Assembly: GCA_963785115.1 (NCBI GenBank) | Contig: CAWATY010000005.1 | Span: 124,001 to 188,000 of the forward strand | Direction of reading: 5' to 3' | From: JACCWP01 sp963785115 | GTDB lineage: Bacteria; Actinomycetota; Actinomycetes; Propionibacteriales; Nocardioidaceae | Length of the DNA stretch: 64,000 bases | Shown here: in pieces, positions 16,952 to 25,880 of the stretch | Numbering within the stretch: the stretch's first letter is position 1 | Layout: each line of letters starts with the position of its first letter | Made by a program: the position numbers and the translations under genes | Notes under the pieces: model-generated | The model's database searches: none | The model's input: the letters and a program-made list of their open reading frames with translations, nothing else | Told to the model about the DNA's origin: nothing

Positions 16952-17802
16952 GCGAGCCAGGCACCGTGCGGTTCAGCCTGCTGATGCCGCTGTGGGCGGG
17001 CGACCGGCCGGACTTCCTGCGCCAGGCGTGGGAAAGCACCGTCGTCGACCAGGACCGGCGCCCCGACGAGGTGGTCGTCGTGCAGGACGGTCCCGTCGGC
17101 ACCGAGCTGGCCGACACCCTCGACGCGTTGGTCGCCGAGAGCCCGGTGCCGGTGCAGCACGTCGTGCTGGAGCACAACGCGGGTCTCGGCCCGGCCCTCG
17201 ACCGCGGGCTCGCCGCGTGCAGCCACGACGTCGTGGCCCGGATGGACGCCGACGACGTGTCGCTGCCGCAGCGGTTCGCGGTGCAGCTGCCGCTGATCGA
17301 GGGCGGCGCCGACATCGTGGGCTCCGCGTTGATCGAGTTCGGCGATGACGTCACGCTGACCGAGGAGGTGCGGATCCCGCCCACCGACCCCGACTGGATC
17401 CGCTCGGCCGCGCGGTTCCGCGACCCGTTCAACCACCCGACCGTGGTCTATCGCCGAGACGCCGTCCGCGCGGCCGGCGGCTACCAGGACCTGCCGCTGA
17501 TGGAGGACTACCTGTTGTTCGCCCGGATGCTCACCGCCGGCGCGGTCCCGGCCAACGTGGCCGAGCCGTTGGTCTACTACCGCGTCGGTGCAGGCGCGTA
17601 CTCCCGGCGCGGTGGCTGGGCGATGCTGCGCTCGGAGGTCGCGCTGCAGCGCGAGTTCCACCGCCAGGGCATCACGTCGCGCCGCGAGTACGTGCGCAAC
17701 CTGGTCGTCCGGGGTGGCTACCGGCTGGTCCCCACCCGGCTGCGGCAGGTCGCGTACCGGCGGGTCATCGCCCACCGCGGCTACGGCGGACCCGATCGTT
17801 AG
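16948..17802 (+). CDS. GT2-family glycosyltransferase
   Basis: A 284-residue enzyme with FSLLMPLWAGDRPDFLRQAWEST, VVVVQDGPVG, HNAGLGPALDRGL and VARMDADDVSLPQRF, the last being the DxD metal site. MEDYLLFARML is the usual ED acceptor-base region. The fold matches inverting GT-A transferases that build surface polysaccharides; sugar and linkage are unknown. I chose the ATG at 16948, which overlaps the previous stop as ATGA, over the one at 16939. It is translationally coupled within the galactofuran gene run. Confidence 0.85.
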   Translation: MSEPGTVRFSLLMPLWAGDRPDFLRQAWESTVVDQDRRPDEVVVVQDGPVGTELADTLDALVAESPVPVQHVVLEHNAGLGPALDRGLAACSHDVVARMDADDVSLPQRFAVQLPLIEGGADIVGSALIEFGDDVTLTEEVRIPPTDPDWIRSAARFRDPFNHPTVVYRRDAVRAAGGYQDLPLMEDYLLFARMLTAGAVPANVAEPLVYYRVGAGAYSRRGGWAMLRSEVALQREFHRQGITSRREYVRNLVVRGGYRLVPTRLRQVAYRRVIAHRGYGGPDR

Positions 17803-17805
17803 ACT
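17800..17805 (+). promoter_or_regulatory. -10 box TAGACT upstream of glf
   Basis: TAGACT overlaps the preceding stop codon and would give a short leader of about 30 bases with a TGGAG ribosome site at 17829-17833 before the GTG at 17841. Confidence 0.4.
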
Positions 17806-17840
17806 CACTCGTTGACCTCTGCCAGCTCTGGAGCCCCTGC

Positions 17841-19019
17841 GTGAACACTGACCTCGTCGTCGTCGGGTCCGGCCTGTTCGGCCTCACCGTCGCCGAGCGC
17901 TGCGCCCGCGACCTCGGTCTGCGGGTGCTCGTGCTCGACCGCCGCCCCCACATCGGGGGCAACGCCTACTCGGCGCCCGACCCGGAGACCGGGATCGAGG
18001 TGCACCAGTACGGCGCGCACCTGTTCCACACCTCCAACCAGCGGGTGTGGGACTACGTCAACGAGTTCACGTCGTTCACCGGCTACCAGCACCGGGTGTT
18101 CACGACGTACCGCGGCCGGGTCTACCCGATGCCGATCAGCCTGGCGACGATCTGCGAGTACTTCGGCAGGGCGGTCACCCCCACCGAGGCGCGGGCGCTG
18201 GTGGCGGAGCAGGCGGGCGAGATCGACAGCGCCGACGCGCAGAACCTCGAGGAGAAGGGCATCTCGCTGATCGGCCGCCCGCTGTACGAGGCGTTCATCC
18301 GCGGCTACACGCTCAAGCAGTGGCAGACCGACCCCAAGGAGCTCCCGCCGGAGATCATCGCCCGGCTGCCGGTCCGCTACACGTTCGACAACCGCTACTT
18401 CAACGACACGTTCGAGGGCCTCCCGACCAACGGCTACACGGCGTGGCTGGAGAAGATGGCCGACGACGACAAGATCGAGGTGCGCCTCGACACGGACTTC
18501 TTCGACATGCGGCACGACATCCTCGGCAACGTCCCGGTCGTCTACACCGGCCCGGTCGACCAGTACTTCGACAACGAGCTCGGCCACCTGTCGTGGCGTA
18601 CCATCGACCTGGAGACGTCGGTCGAGCCGGTCGGCGACTTCCAGGGGACGTCGGTGATGAACTACGCCGACGAGGACGTGCCGTTCACCCGGATCATCGA
18701 GCCGCGGCACTTCCACCCCGAGCGTGGCGACCGCTACCCGACCGACCGCACGGTGATCCAGCGCGAGTACTCGCGCTTCGCCGAGGTCGGCGACGAGCCG
18801 TACTACCCGATCAACACGGCCGAGGACCGGGCCCGACTGCTGGAGTACCGCGACCTCGCGAAGGCCGAGAAGCAGGTGCTGTTCGGCGGGCGCCTCGGCA
18901 CCTACAAGTACCTCGACATGCACATGGCGATCGGAGCCGCGCTCTCCATGTACGACAACAAGATCCGGCCGCACTTCGCCGACGGCGCGGAGCTGGCCAG
19001 TGGAGGAGTCGACGCGTGA
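17841..19019 (+). CDS. glf: UDP-galactopyranose mutase
   Basis: A 392-residue flavoenzyme that interconverts UDP-galactopyranose and UDP-galactofuranose in the cytosol, using reduced FAD as a nucleophile. Visible features are the FAD motif VVGSGLFGLTVAERCA, VLDRRPHIGGNAYS, EVHQYGAHLFHTSNQRVWDYV, FIRGYTLKQWQTDPKELP and RYFNDTFEGLPTNGYTAWLEKM, then LLEYRDLAKAEKQVLFGGRL near the end. Length equals that of bacterial Glf. It provides the donor for both GlfT-like enzymes. The stop overlaps the next GTG (GTGA). Confidence 0.97.
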   Translation: MNTDLVVVGSGLFGLTVAERCARDLGLRVLVLDRRPHIGGNAYSAPDPETGIEVHQYGAHLFHTSNQRVWDYVNEFTSFTGYQHRVFTTYRGRVYPMPISLATICEYFGRAVTPTEARALVAEQAGEIDSADAQNLEEKGISLIGRPLYEAFIRGYTLKQWQTDPKELPPEIIARLPVRYTFDNRYFNDTFEGLPTNGYTAWLEKMADDDKIEVRLDTDFFDMRHDILGNVPVVYTGPVDQYFDNELGHLSWRTIDLETSVEPVGDFQGTSVMNYADEDVPFTRIIEPRHFHPERGDRYPTDRTVIQREYSRFAEVGDEPYYPINTAEDRARLLEYRDLAKAEKQVLFGGRLGTYKYLDMHMAIGAALSMYDNKIRPHFADGAELASGGVDA

Positions 19020-21079
19020 GCGCCGCGAGCACCGAGGTCACCAAGGCCAGGCCGAAGGGCCGGCCCACCACCGCCCGCCGGGTGCTGCAGCGGGTGGTGC
19101 TGCCGACCGACCGCGACCTCGACGTGCTGCCCCTCTACGTCGACCACGGCACCGGCGTGACCGCCTCCCGCGAGGACGACGAGCTGGGGCCCAAGTCCGA
19201 GGTCACCCGGATCGTCGACACGACCTCGCCCGCCCGGCGGCCGGAGGACATCCTGGACCGGTTCCGGCTGCGGGTGCCCGCCGACTCGCGGGTGTCGTTC
19301 GGAACCTACTTCAACGGCTTCGCCGCCAGCTACTGGCGGATGTGGACCGTGCTCGACGCGGTCGCGCTGACGGTACGGGTCTCCGGCGAGGCGACGGTCA
19401 CCGTCTACCGCTCGACCCCCGACGGCCGGGCCCAGCGGGTCTCGTCGGCGTCGACCGACAACGACCCGAGCGGCGAGTTCACCTTCCCCCTGACGCTGAA
19501 GCCGTTCGGCGACGGCGGCTGGTACTGGTTCGACGTGACCTCCGGCCGCGAGGACGCGGTGCTCGAGGAGGCGTACTGGGCGGCCGACGTGCCCCTCGAG
19601 CGGGCCGACCAGGGCACCGCCACGATCGGCATCACGACGTTCAACCGCGCCGACTCGTGCGTCGAGCTGCTGGGCCAGCTCGCCGACGACTCCGACGTGC
19701 TCAAGGTGCTCGACGAGGTCGTCGTGGTCGACCAGGGCACCGAGCAGATCAAGAACGAGGCCGACTTCGCCCGCGTCGAGTCCGCCATGGGCGGCAAGCT
19801 GCGGGTGATCGAGCAGGGCAACATCGGTGGCTCCGGGGGATTCGCCCGCGCGCAGTACGAGACCGTCCGGGCCGGCCGCAGCGACTACGTGCTGCTGCTC
19901 GACGACGACATCGTGGCCGAGCCGGAGTCGGTGCTGCGGGCGATCACCTTCGCCGACCTGGCCAGCAGGCCGACCCTCGTCGGCGGCCACATGTTCAGCC
20001 TGTTCTCGCGCGCCCAGCTGCACAGCTTCGGCGAGCGGGTGGAGCGGTGGCGGTTCTGGTGGGGTGCGGTGCCGGGCGTCGAGCCCGAGCACGACCTCGG
20101 CAGCCGCAACCTGCGCACGACCCGCTGGCTGCACAAGCGGGTCGACGTCGACTTCAACGGCTGGTGGATGTGCCTGATCCCGCGCCAGGTCGTCGAGGAG
20201 ATCGGGCTCGGGCTGCCGCTGTTCATCAAGTGGGACGACGCCGAGTACGGCATCCGCGCCGCCGCGCACGGGTACCCGACCGTGTCGATGCCGGGCGTCG
20301 CGGTGTGGCACGTGCCGTGGACCGACAAGAACGACGCGCTGGACTGGCAGGCCTACTTCCACCAGCGCAACCGGACGGTCGCGGCGCTGCTGCACTCGCC
20401 GTACCAGTTCGGCGGCCGGCTGGTCCGGGAGAGCTTCAACCACCAGGTCAAGCACCTGCTGGCGATGCAGTACTCGACCGCCGAGCTCCGGCTGCAGGCT
20501 CTCGAGGACGTGCTGGCCGGGCCGGAGCGGCTGCACCCCGACATCGTCACCAAGCTCGGCGACGTCAGGGAGATGCGGGCCACGCACACCGACGCGCAGG
20601 CCAAGCCGCATCCCACCGCCTTCCCGCCACCGCGGCGCGCCAAGCCGCCGCGCAAGGGGCGCGAGCCCGGCGACCCCGAGGGTCAGATCGGGGCCACCAT
20701 CGCCGCGGTCCGCGGCGCCCTGCGCCAGCTCCGTCCGGTCCGCTCGCTCGCGCGCTCGCATCCCGAGGCAATGGTCACCGCCCGCGACGCCCGCTGGTTC
20801 CGGCTCGCCTCGCTGGACGGCGCGATCGTGTCCACGACCGACGGCACCGCGTCGTCGTGGTACCAGCGCGACCCCGACGCGTTCCGTCGGCTGCTGGCCC
20901 GCACAGTGCGGATCCACGAGCGGTTCCTGCGCGAGTGGCCGTCGCTGGCCGCCCGCTACCGTGAGGCGCTGCCCGGCCTCACCTCCCTCGAGGAGTGGGA
21001 GGAGACGTTCGAGGCCGTGCGCCCGCCGTTCGCCCCGAGCGTCCGCTCGGGCGGCCCGGCAGGTGAGGGCGCCTCGTGA
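19016..21079 (+). CDS. glfT2: Galactofuranosyltransferase GlfT2-like
   Basis: A 687-residue enzyme with the GlfT2 architecture. The N-terminal beta domain (LPLYVDHGTG to YWAADVPLE) is followed by a GT-A domain with TIGITTFNRADSCVELLGQLADD, EQGNIGGSGGFARAQYET, LLLDDDIVAEPESVL (metal-binding DDD), DFNGWWMCLIPR and LFIKWDDAEYGIRAAAHGYP (catalytic acids). A helical C-terminus follows. GlfT2 extends the galactan with alternating 1,5 and 1,6 Galf linkages. It is slightly longer than mycobacterial GlfT2, with a Pro/Arg-rich insertion near residue 540. The GTG at 19016 follows TGGAGGAG and overlaps the glf stop. Confidence 0.9.
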   Translation: MSAASTEVTKARPKGRPTTARRVLQRVVLPTDRDLDVLPLYVDHGTGVTASREDDELGPKSEVTRIVDTTSPARRPEDILDRFRLRVPADSRVSFGTYFNGFAASYWRMWTVLDAVALTVRVSGEATVTVYRSTPDGRAQRVSSASTDNDPSGEFTFPLTLKPFGDGGWYWFDVTSGREDAVLEEAYWAADVPLERADQGTATIGITTFNRADSCVELLGQLADDSDVLKVLDEVVVVDQGTEQIKNEADFARVESAMGGKLRVIEQGNIGGSGGFARAQYETVRAGRSDYVLLLDDDIVAEPESVLRAITFADLASRPTLVGGHMFSLFSRAQLHSFGERVERWRFWWGAVPGVEPEHDLGSRNLRTTRWLHKRVDVDFNGWWMCLIPRQVVEEIGLGLPLFIKWDDAEYGIRAAAHGYPTVSMPGVAVWHVPWTDKNDALDWQAYFHQRNRTVAALLHSPYQFGGRLVRESFNHQVKHLLAMQYSTAELRLQALEDVLAGPERLHPDIVTKLGDVREMRATHTDAQAKPHPTAFPPPRRAKPPRKGREPGDPEGQIGATIAAVRGALRQLRPVRSLARSHPEAMVTARDARWFRLASLDGAIVSTTDGTASSWYQRDPDAFRRLLARTVRIHERFLREWPSLAARYREALPGLTSLEEWEETFEAVRPPFAPSVRSGGPAGEGAS

Positions 21080-21969
21080 CCGCCGTGGTCCCCGGCGCCA
21101 CCGCGGAGGACCGGCTGGGTCCGCTGAGGCCACCGGGCGACACCACCGGTCTGTTCGGCGTCTTCAAGCGCCGCTACCTGCTCAAGCTGCTGGTGCAGAA
21201 GGAGCTGCGGGTCCGCTACCAGGCCTCGCTGCTCGGCTTCGCGTGGTCGTACGTGAAGCCGCTGATCCGGTTCTTCGTCTACTTCCTGGTGATCGGCACC
21301 CTGCTCGGGCTGCGCGACTCGGTCGAGAACTTCCCGCTGCACATCTTCGCCGGCCTGATGTTCATCACGTCGTTCAACGAGACGCTGACGTCGGGCACGA
21401 AATCGGTGCTGAAGAACAAGTCGCTGGTGCGCAAGATGAACGTGCCCCGGGAGATGTTCCCGGTGGCGTCGCTGCTGGTCACCGGCTACCACTTGATCCC
21501 GCAGTACGTGGTGATGCTGGGCGCCTGCCTGATCGTCGGCTGGTCGCCGGACGCGTACGCGATCGGTGCCGGTGTGCTGGCCTACCTCATCCTCGCGGCG
21601 TTCTCGCTGGCGATCGCGCTGGCCTTCAGCGCGCTGTGCGTCTTCTTCCGCGACTTCGGCAACTTCGTCGACACGATCAACATCGTGGTGCGCTGGTCGG
21701 TGCCGATGATCTACCCCTGGACCCTGGTGCAGGACACGCTGCCCGGGTGGGGTGAGCAGCTCTACCTGATGAACCCGGTCGCACCGGCAGTCATGCTCAA
21801 CCAGCAGGCGTTCTGGGTGCCCTCGCTGACCGACCCCGCGGACGAGGGCGGCATCCCCGACCACCTGTTCACCCGCGGGCTGGTCACGCTGGGCGCCTGC
21901 CTGGTGCTGGTCGTGCTGGCGCAGTGGTTGTTCCACCGGCTCGAGACCCGCTTCGCCGAGAGGCTCTGA
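21076..21969 (+). CDS. wzm: Polysaccharide ABC exporter permease (Wzm-type)
   Basis: A 297-residue ABC-2 type permease. VQKELRVRYQASLLGFAWSYVKPL is the family's amphipathic N-terminal signature. It is followed by six helices, for example FFVYFLVIGTLLGL, YVVMLGACLIVGW, YLILAAFSLAIALAFSALCVFFRDFGNFV and LVTLGACLVLVVLAQWLF. It would carry lipid-linked galactan across the plasma membrane with the ATPase encoded next. The GTG start overlaps the glfT2 stop (GTGA), tying export to synthesis. Mycobacteria have the equivalent pair beside glfT1. Confidence 0.92.
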   Translation: MTAVVPGATAEDRLGPLRPPGDTTGLFGVFKRRYLLKLLVQKELRVRYQASLLGFAWSYVKPLIRFFVYFLVIGTLLGLRDSVENFPLHIFAGLMFITSFNETLTSGTKSVLKNKSLVRKMNVPREMFPVASLLVTGYHLIPQYVVMLGACLIVGWSPDAYAIGAGVLAYLILAAFSLAIALAFSALCVFFRDFGNFVDTINIVVRWSVPMIYPWTLVQDTLPGWGEQLYLMNPVAPAVMLNQQAFWVPSLTDPADEGGIPDHLFTRGLVTLGACLVLVVLAQWLFHRLETRFAERL

Positions 21970-21970
21970 C

Positions 21971-22735
21971 GTGAGCGAGTCCGTCGTCGTCGACAACGTC
22001 TCGAAGCAGTTCACGCTGCTCAACGCCCGCACCCTCAAGCAGCGGCTGGTCCGCAAGGCCAAGGGCCAGGACCGCAACCCCACCTTCCTCGCGCTCGACG
22101 ACGTGTCGTTCACCGTGCAGCAGGGCGAGGCGATCGGGTTGATGGGTCTCAACGGCTCCGGCAAGTCGACGCTGCTCAAGCTGGTCTCGGGGGTGATGCG
22201 CCCCGACCACGGCCAGGTGCTCACCCGTGGCCGGATCGCCGGGCTGATCGAGCTCAGCGCCGGGTTCCACAACCAACTCACCGGGCGGGAGAACATCTAC
22301 CTGAACGGCGCGATCCTCGGCATGACCGAGGCCGAGATCAACCGCAAGTTCGACGAGATCGTGGAGTTCGCCGAGATCGGGCAGTTCCTCGACTCCCCGG
22401 TCGGGCAGTACTCGTCCGGGATGTTCGCCCGGCTGGGCTTCTCCATCGCCGTGCAGGCCGAGTCGGACATCTTCATCATCGACGAGGTGCTCGCGGTCGG
22501 TGACCCGCCGTTCAAGAAGCGCTGCCTGAAGAAGATCGCCGAGGTCCGCGAGGAGGGCCGCACGATCGTGTTCGTGTCGCACAACACCGCACAGGTGAAG
22601 CGGCTGTGCACCCGGGCGATCGTGCTGGAGAAGGGCCGGCTCGGCTTCGACGGCGCCGTGCAGGACGCCATCCACTACCTCAAGTACGACGCCGACGACC
22701 CCGGTGACGAGGACGGCGACGCCGGCGAGTTCTGA
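21971..22735 (+). CDS. wzt: Polysaccharide ABC exporter ATPase (Wzt-type, without carbohydrate-binding domain)
   Basis: A 254-residue ATPase. Walker A is GLNGSGKST, the signature motif is QYSSGMFARLGFSIAV, Walker B is DIFIIDEVLAVGD, and the switch histidine is in FVSHN. SAGFHNQLTGRENIYLNG is characteristic of O-antigen/teichoic-acid exporters. It lacks the C-terminal carbohydrate-binding domain of Wzt proteins that recognise capped chains, so export here should not need a terminal cap. The ATG lies one base after the permease stop. Confidence 0.93.
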   Translation: MSESVVVDNVSKQFTLLNARTLKQRLVRKAKGQDRNPTFLALDDVSFTVQQGEAIGLMGLNGSGKSTLLKLVSGVMRPDHGQVLTRGRIAGLIELSAGFHNQLTGRENIYLNGAILGMTEAEINRKFDEIVEFAEIGQFLDSPVGQYSSGMFARLGFSIAVQAESDIFIIDEVLAVGDPPFKKRCLKKIAEVREEGRTIVFVSHNTAQVKRLCTRAIVLEKGRLGFDGAVQDAIHYLKYDADDPGDEDGDAGEF

Positions 22736-22784
22736 GCGGGTGAGCCGGGGGTCGGTCACATGGCTGTAGTTCCGTGTGGCTGCG

Positions 22785-22815
22785 CGACCATCCGCTGTGA
22801 CGGGTGTGATGGTCG
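22785..22815. repeat. Inverted repeat between wzt and the amidase gene
   Basis: CGACCATC (22785-22792) pairs with GATGGTCG (22808-22815) around a 15-base loop. There is no U-tract, so it may be a weak terminator for the galactan operon or part of the amidase control region. Confidence 0.4.
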
Positions 22816-22831
22816 TGACGTCAGTGACGTC
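22815..22831. promoter_or_regulatory. Direct repeat GTGACGTC x2 upstream of the amidase gene
   Basis: GTGACGTC occurs at 22815-22822 and again at 22824-22831, one helical turn apart, 18 bases before the amidase ATG. Paired sites at this spacing suggest a response-regulator dimer. The MtrA regulator encoded in this window controls wall hydrolases in other actinobacteria, so it is a candidate; this is inference only. Confidence 0.4.
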
Positions 22832-22848
22832 GTCCCCGAGGGACTCCC

Positions 22849-24861
22849 ATGCGCCCGAACCGCCTCGCCCACCCGTGCCGGCGTGCCGCCGCGGCACCGC
22901 TCGTCGTCGTGCCGCCGCTCGTCCTGGTCCTGGCGGGTGCGCTGCTCGTCGTGGGCGCCCCGACAGCGGGTGCCGGCGCTGCCAGCGCCCCAACGGGCAG
23001 GGCCGTCGCGGTCTCCGGCGGGCTGGCCACCGGACCGGTCCGGGCCGCCGTCCGCCAGGTGCCGGTCACCGGCGTCGACCGTGCCGCCGCGGACGCACTG
23101 CGGGCCGAACAGGGCGCCCGCGCGCTGACCGGGCTGGTCGCGCTGTCACGCTCGCTGCCCGCACGCGGGTACGCCACCGTCGGCGTCGTCTGGGACCCGA
23201 CCGCGGCGACCCCCGCGGTGGAGCCCGAGGTACGCACGCTCGTCGACGGTGCCTGGTCGGCCTGGACCGGGCTGCACGTCGACGCGGAGCACGGCCCCGA
23301 CCCCGGGACCGCCGAGGCCGAGCGCTCGCGGCCGGGCACCGACCCGTACGTCGTCGGAGACGTCGACCGCGTCCAGCTCCGCCTGGTGGCACCGGCCGGG
23401 GGCAGGGCGCCGAGCGGGCTCACCCTGGTGATCGTCAACCCCGACACCGTCGACCCCGACACCGTCGATCCCGCCGACTCCGAGAGCCGGCTCGGCCGGC
23501 CCGCGTACCCGAAGACCGACGGCAACGGGCAGGCGACCCGGCGGCCGGCGATCTACTCGCGGGCCCAGTGGGGCGCCGACGAGTCGATCCGCGACGGGTT
23601 CGCCGGCTACGGCGAGATCACCGGCTCCTTCGTGCACCACACCGTCAACGCCAACGGGTACACCGCCGCGGAGGTGCCCTCGATCCTGCGGGCCATCTAC
23701 GCCTACCACGTGCAGGGCCGTGGCTGGAGCGACATCGGCTACAACTTCCTGGTCGACCGCTTCGGCCGGATCTGGGAGGGCCGCTGGGGCGGCATCGGCC
23801 GGCCGGTCATCGGCGCCCACACCCTCGGCTACAACGAGGAGTCGTTTGCGATGTCGGCGATCGGCAACTACGAGACCGCGCAGCCGACGGACGCGATGCT
23901 CAAGGCGTACGGCCGGCTGTACGCGTGGAAGCTGAGCCTGCACGGCGTGGCGCCGAAGGGTGCCGTGCACATCGACGGGCACGCCTTCAAGGCCATCAAC
24001 GGGCACCGCGACGCCGCGGCGACCGCCTGCCCAGGCCAGCACCTGTACGACCGGCTCGGCCGGATCCGGGAGATCGCGGCCACCTCGCAGCGCCCGTTCA
24101 AGAAGCGCGGACTCGGTCGCTCGGTCGTGGCCGACGCCCGGCCCGACCTGCTGGTGCGCGACGGTGAAAGGCTGAACCTGCTCGCCGGCTCTGCCGAGGC
24201 GACCATGCTGACCGACGCAGGCAGGGTCAAGGGCCGCTGGTCCTCGTACTCGTGGCTGCGCCTGGTGGGCGACTGGGACGGCGACGGCAACCGCGACCTG
24301 ATGGGCCGCGAGGACGGCGTCATGTGGCTGTTCCCGGGCCACGGCGGCGGCCGGTTCGGTCCGCGGGTCGGGGGCTGGGAGGGCTGGGGCAGTCGCACCC
24401 TGCTGACCCCGCTCGGCGACTGGAACGGTGACGGCCGGCCCGACCTGGCCGCCCGGGTGTCCGGCGGCGCGCTGTGGCTGTTCCCCGGCCTCGGCCGCGA
24501 CGGGCTCGGCTCGGGCTACCCGCTCGGCAGCGGCTTCGGCGGCGTGGGGCGGGTGCTCGGTGTCGGGCGCTGGACCGCCGACGGCGCCCCGGACCTGATG
24601 ACGCGCGGCGGCGACGGCGACCTGTACCTGTGGCCGGGCAACGGTCCCGGCGGCCTGCGCGCGCCGCGCCGTGTGGCCGACCTCGGGGGCTACGACCTGA
24701 TGCTCGGCATGGGCGACCTCGACCGCGACGGCGACCCCGACCTGGTGGCCCGCGACACGACCAGCCACCGCCTCTACCTGTTGCCGGGCGAGGCCGGCGG
24801 CGGACTGGGCAAGCGGGTGCCCATCGGTGCCGGACCGGTCGACGGCGACCTGCTCGGGTGA
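22849..24861 (+). CDS. Secreted PGRP-type N-acetylmuramoyl-L-alanine amidase with FG-GAP/VCBS repeats
   Basis: A 670-residue exported protein. A signal peptide covers roughly residues 1-45. Residues about 235-410 form the peptidoglycan-recognition amidase domain (YSRAQWGADESIR, FVHHTVNANG, YNFLVDRFGRIWEGRWGG, HTLGYN, GHRDAAATACPG). Zinc ligands are probably His263 or His264, His386 and Cys394. Residues about 430-670 are four or five FG-GAP/VCBS-like repeats (VGDWDGDGNRDLMGRED, LGDWNGDGRPDLAAR, MGDLDRDGDPDLVARD) that bind calcium and form a propeller. It should cleave the stem-peptide amide bond in peptidoglycan. It follows the galactan exporter, possibly under its own promoter. Confidence 0.92.
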   Translation: MRPNRLAHPCRRAAAAPLVVVPPLVLVLAGALLVVGAPTAGAGAASAPTGRAVAVSGGLATGPVRAAVRQVPVTGVDRAAADALRAEQGARALTGLVALSRSLPARGYATVGVVWDPTAATPAVEPEVRTLVDGAWSAWTGLHVDAEHGPDPGTAEAERSRPGTDPYVVGDVDRVQLRLVAPAGGRAPSGLTLVIVNPDTVDPDTVDPADSESRLGRPAYPKTDGNGQATRRPAIYSRAQWGADESIRDGFAGYGEITGSFVHHTVNANGYTAAEVPSILRAIYAYHVQGRGWSDIGYNFLVDRFGRIWEGRWGGIGRPVIGAHTLGYNEESFAMSAIGNYETAQPTDAMLKAYGRLYAWKLSLHGVAPKGAVHIDGHAFKAINGHRDAAATACPGQHLYDRLGRIREIAATSQRPFKKRGLGRSVVADARPDLLVRDGERLNLLAGSAEATMLTDAGRVKGRWSSYSWLRLVGDWDGDGNRDLMGREDGVMWLFPGHGGGRFGPRVGGWEGWGSRTLLTPLGDWNGDGRPDLAARVSGGALWLFPGLGRDGLGSGYPLGSGFGGVGRVLGVGRWTADGAPDLMTRGGDGDLYLWPGNGPGGLRAPRRVADLGGYDLMLGMGDLDRDGDPDLVARDTTSHRLYLLPGEAGGGLGKRVPIGAGPVDGDLLG

Positions 24862-24876
24862 CCTGCTCGGCTGACG

Positions 24877-25866
24877 TCAGCGTGCGGCGGTGCCCGTCGC
24901 GGTACCCGTCGCGGTCGTCCACGCCCGCCAGGCACTCGCCATCATCTCGTCGACCGTGTACGACATCCGCCAGCCCAGGTCGCGGGCGGCCAAGTCGCCC
25001 GACGCGACGATCCGCGCGGGGTCGCCGGGCCGGCGGGGCTGCACCTCGGGGGTGAAGTCGATGCCGGTGGCCCGGGCGATGGACGTCATGATCTCGGCGA
25101 CGCTCATGCCCGACCCGCTGCCGCAGTTGTAGACCGGCTGCAGCGCACGTCCTTCGGCGAGCGCCCGCGCGGCGGAGACATGGGCGTCGGCGAGGTCACC
25201 GACGTGCAGGTAGTCGCGCACGCAGGTGCCGTCGGGGGTGGGGTAGTCGTCGCCGTTGACGTGCGGGGTGCGGCCCTCGGTGAGTGCCTTGAGCACCAGC
25301 GGCACCAGGTTGTGCGGGCTGCCGTCGTAGACGTCGTCGTAGGCCGAGCCCACCACGTTGAAGTAGCGCAGGCTGGTGTGCCGCAGCTCGGTCACCCGGC
25401 CCACGTCGCGCAGCAGCCACTCCCCGATCAGCTTGCTCTCGCCGTACGGCGACTCCGGGCTGGTCGGCGTCTCCTCGGTGACCTGCTCGACGTCGGGCGT
25501 GCCGAACACGGCCGCGCTGGACGAGAACACGATGTTCTGCACGCCGGCCTGGTGCATCGCCTTGAGCAGCCGGCGGGTGCCCTCGACGTTCTGCTCGTAG
25601 GTGTGCAGCGGCCGGTCCACGGAGACCCCGGCGTACTTGAAGCCCGCGAGGTGGACGACGCCGGTGACGTGGTGGTGGCGCATGATGCGCACCATCTCGT
25701 TGCCGTCGAGCACGCTGTCGCGGTGCAGGGACACGTGGTCGGGCACGAAGTCGGGGTTTCCGCTGGACAGGTTGTCGACGACCACGACGTCCATGCCGGC
25801 GGCGCAGAACGCACGCGTCACGTGCGCCCCGATGTACCCGGCCCCGCCAGTGACCATCCAGCTCAT
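24877..25866 (-). CDS. galE: UDP-glucose 4-epimerase
   Basis: A 329-residue extended short-chain dehydrogenase. The NAD motif TGGAGYIGAHV has glycines 7, 10 and 13. The catalytic triad is Ser near 116 (FSSSAAVFG), Tyr141 and Lys145 (SPYGESK). RYFNVVGS and CVRDYLHVGDLADAHV are GalE signatures. It interconverts UDP-glucose and UDP-galactose and thus supplies Glf with substrate. The C-terminus ends in a TATGTATGTA-like Ala/Thr tail from a short DNA repeat. A TAGGCT box lies 8 bases before the ATG at 25866. It converges on the amidase gene. Confidence 0.93.
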   Translation of the reverse strand: MSWMVTGGAGYIGAHVTRAFCAAGMDVVVVDNLSSGNPDFVPDHVSLHRDSVLDGNEMVRIMRHHHVTGVVHLAGFKYAGVSVDRPLHTYEQNVEGTRRLLKAMHQAGVQNIVFSSSAAVFGTPDVEQVTEETPTSPESPYGESKLIGEWLLRDVGRVTELRHTSLRYFNVVGSAYDDVYDGSPHNLVPLVLKALTEGRTPHVNGDDYPTPDGTCVRDYLHVGDLADAHVSAARALAEGRALQPVYNCGSGSGMSVAEIMTSIARATGIDFTPEVQPRRPGDPARIVASGDLAARDLGWRMSYTVDEMMASAWRAWTTATGTATGTAAR

Positions 25867-25874
25867 GAGCGGGG

Positions 25875-25880
25875 AGCCTA
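25875..25880 (-). promoter_or_regulatory. -10 box TAGGCT of a leaderless promoter
   Basis: Minus-strand TAGGCT, 8 bases before the ATG of galE, overlapping the 3' end of the upstream TIGR03089 gene. Confidence 0.5.
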
